Part shown: positions 5,103-5,234 of the stretch, in pieces | Layout: each line of letters opens with the position of its first letter | Numbering within the stretch: the stretch's first letter is position 1 | DNA from: Alphaproteobacteria bacterium | GTDB taxonomy: Bacteria; Pseudomonadota; Alphaproteobacteria; ATCC43930; CGMCC-115725 | Assembly (NCBI GenBank): GCA_005884825.1 | Contig: VAZT01000209.1 | Location: 1 to 5,234, forward strand | Reading direction: 5' to 3' | Length of the DNA: 5,234 bases | Translations under genes and position numbers: made by a program | The notes under the pieces: model-generated | The model's input: the letters and a program-made list of their open reading frames with translations, nothing else | Databases searched by the model: none | Told to the model about the DNA's origin: nothing

Positions 5103-5234
5103 ATGAGGCTGTTCGTGCGGCGCCGCAGCTTCGGCATTCAGGCACGGCTCACGATGCTGGCGGTCGCGACCGCGCTTCCGCTCGTCGCGCTCGCGAGCTT
5201 CGCCACCCTCCGAATGGTCGATGATCAGCGGTTG
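5103..5234 (+). CDS. N-terminus of a membrane protein, probably a sensor histidine kinase (3' end outside window)
   Basis: Only the first 44 codons are present. The translation begins MRLFVRRRSFGIQARLTML, a basic cytoplasmic head, followed by a hydrophobic segment of about 20 residues (roughly 18-37: MLAVATALPLVALASFATL) and then RMVDDQRL, which would enter the periplasm. A basic 'I-Q-A-R-L' lead-in, one membrane helix and a following coiled or sensing region are what I associate with membrane-bound sensor histidine kinases in Bradyrhizobium-like genomes, often of the HWE or HisKA_2 class. A diguanylate cyclase or chemoreceptor with a similar head cannot be excluded. There is no signal-peptidase site, so the segment is more likely an anchor. 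It follows the dienelactone hydrolase by 91 bp on the same strand, so it may have its own promoter, and a link to the catabolic genes is unproven. Confidence 0.55.
   Translation, partial: MRLFVRRRSFGIQARLTMLAVATALPLVALASFATLRMVDDQRL

Noticed and set aside
5083..5103. A six-codon ATG...TGA mini frame overlapping the start of the membrane protein gene (TGATG)
   Set aside because: No ribosome binding site stands before it, and the overlap is easily produced by chance. It could be a leader peptide but nothing else supports it.

Overview
The window looks like chromosomal DNA of a high-GC alphaproteobacterium, most likely of the Bradyrhizobium / Rhodopseudomonas / Xanthobacteraceae type. Three things point there: strongly GC-biased third codon positions, the style of the acyl-CoA-type and flavoenzyme genes, and a palindromic intergenic element with GTCATTGCGAG...GAAGCAATC arms, which I recognise from memory as a repeat common in such genomes. 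The assignment is an inference and no marker gene is present.

Layout. Bases 1-329 (+) hold the C-terminal part of an enoyl-CoA hydratase/isomerase. It converges, across 21 bp, on a two-gene minus-strand unit: a MaoC-like dehydratase (1459-953) and a calcineurin-like metallophosphoesterase (956-351). These two are joined by a 4-base TTGA stop/start overlap. Divergent from the MaoC gene, across only 46 bp, a plus-strand series begins: a GMC-family FAD oxidoreductase (1506-3212), an LLM-class (luciferase-like) flavin oxidoreductase (3317-4336) and a dienelactone hydrolase family protein (4349-5011). The gap between the GMC and LLM genes is almost wholly filled by the palindromic repeat (3214-3299). 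LLM and dienelactone hydrolase are 12 bp apart and surely co-transcribed. After a 91-bp gap, the N-terminus of a membrane protein begins at 5103, probably a sensor histidine kinase, and runs off the window.

How the genes may work together. Alcohol oxidation (GMC), flavin-dependent oxygenation (LLM family, which includes type II Baeyer-Villiger enzymes), lactone or ester hydrolysis (dienelactone hydrolase) and CoA-ester hydration (MaoC, enoyl-CoA hydratase) could form a route for an alicyclic or terpenoid-like substrate that ends in beta-oxidation. The enzyme families are well supported by motifs. The pathway and its substrate are inference only. The metallophosphoesterase has no obvious place in such a route.

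No tRNA, rRNA, CRISPR array, transposase or phage gene is visible. The families are all known. The points most worth a second look are the repeat sitting directly in front of a ribosome binding site, the unassigned catabolic gene set, and the TTG-coupled start.
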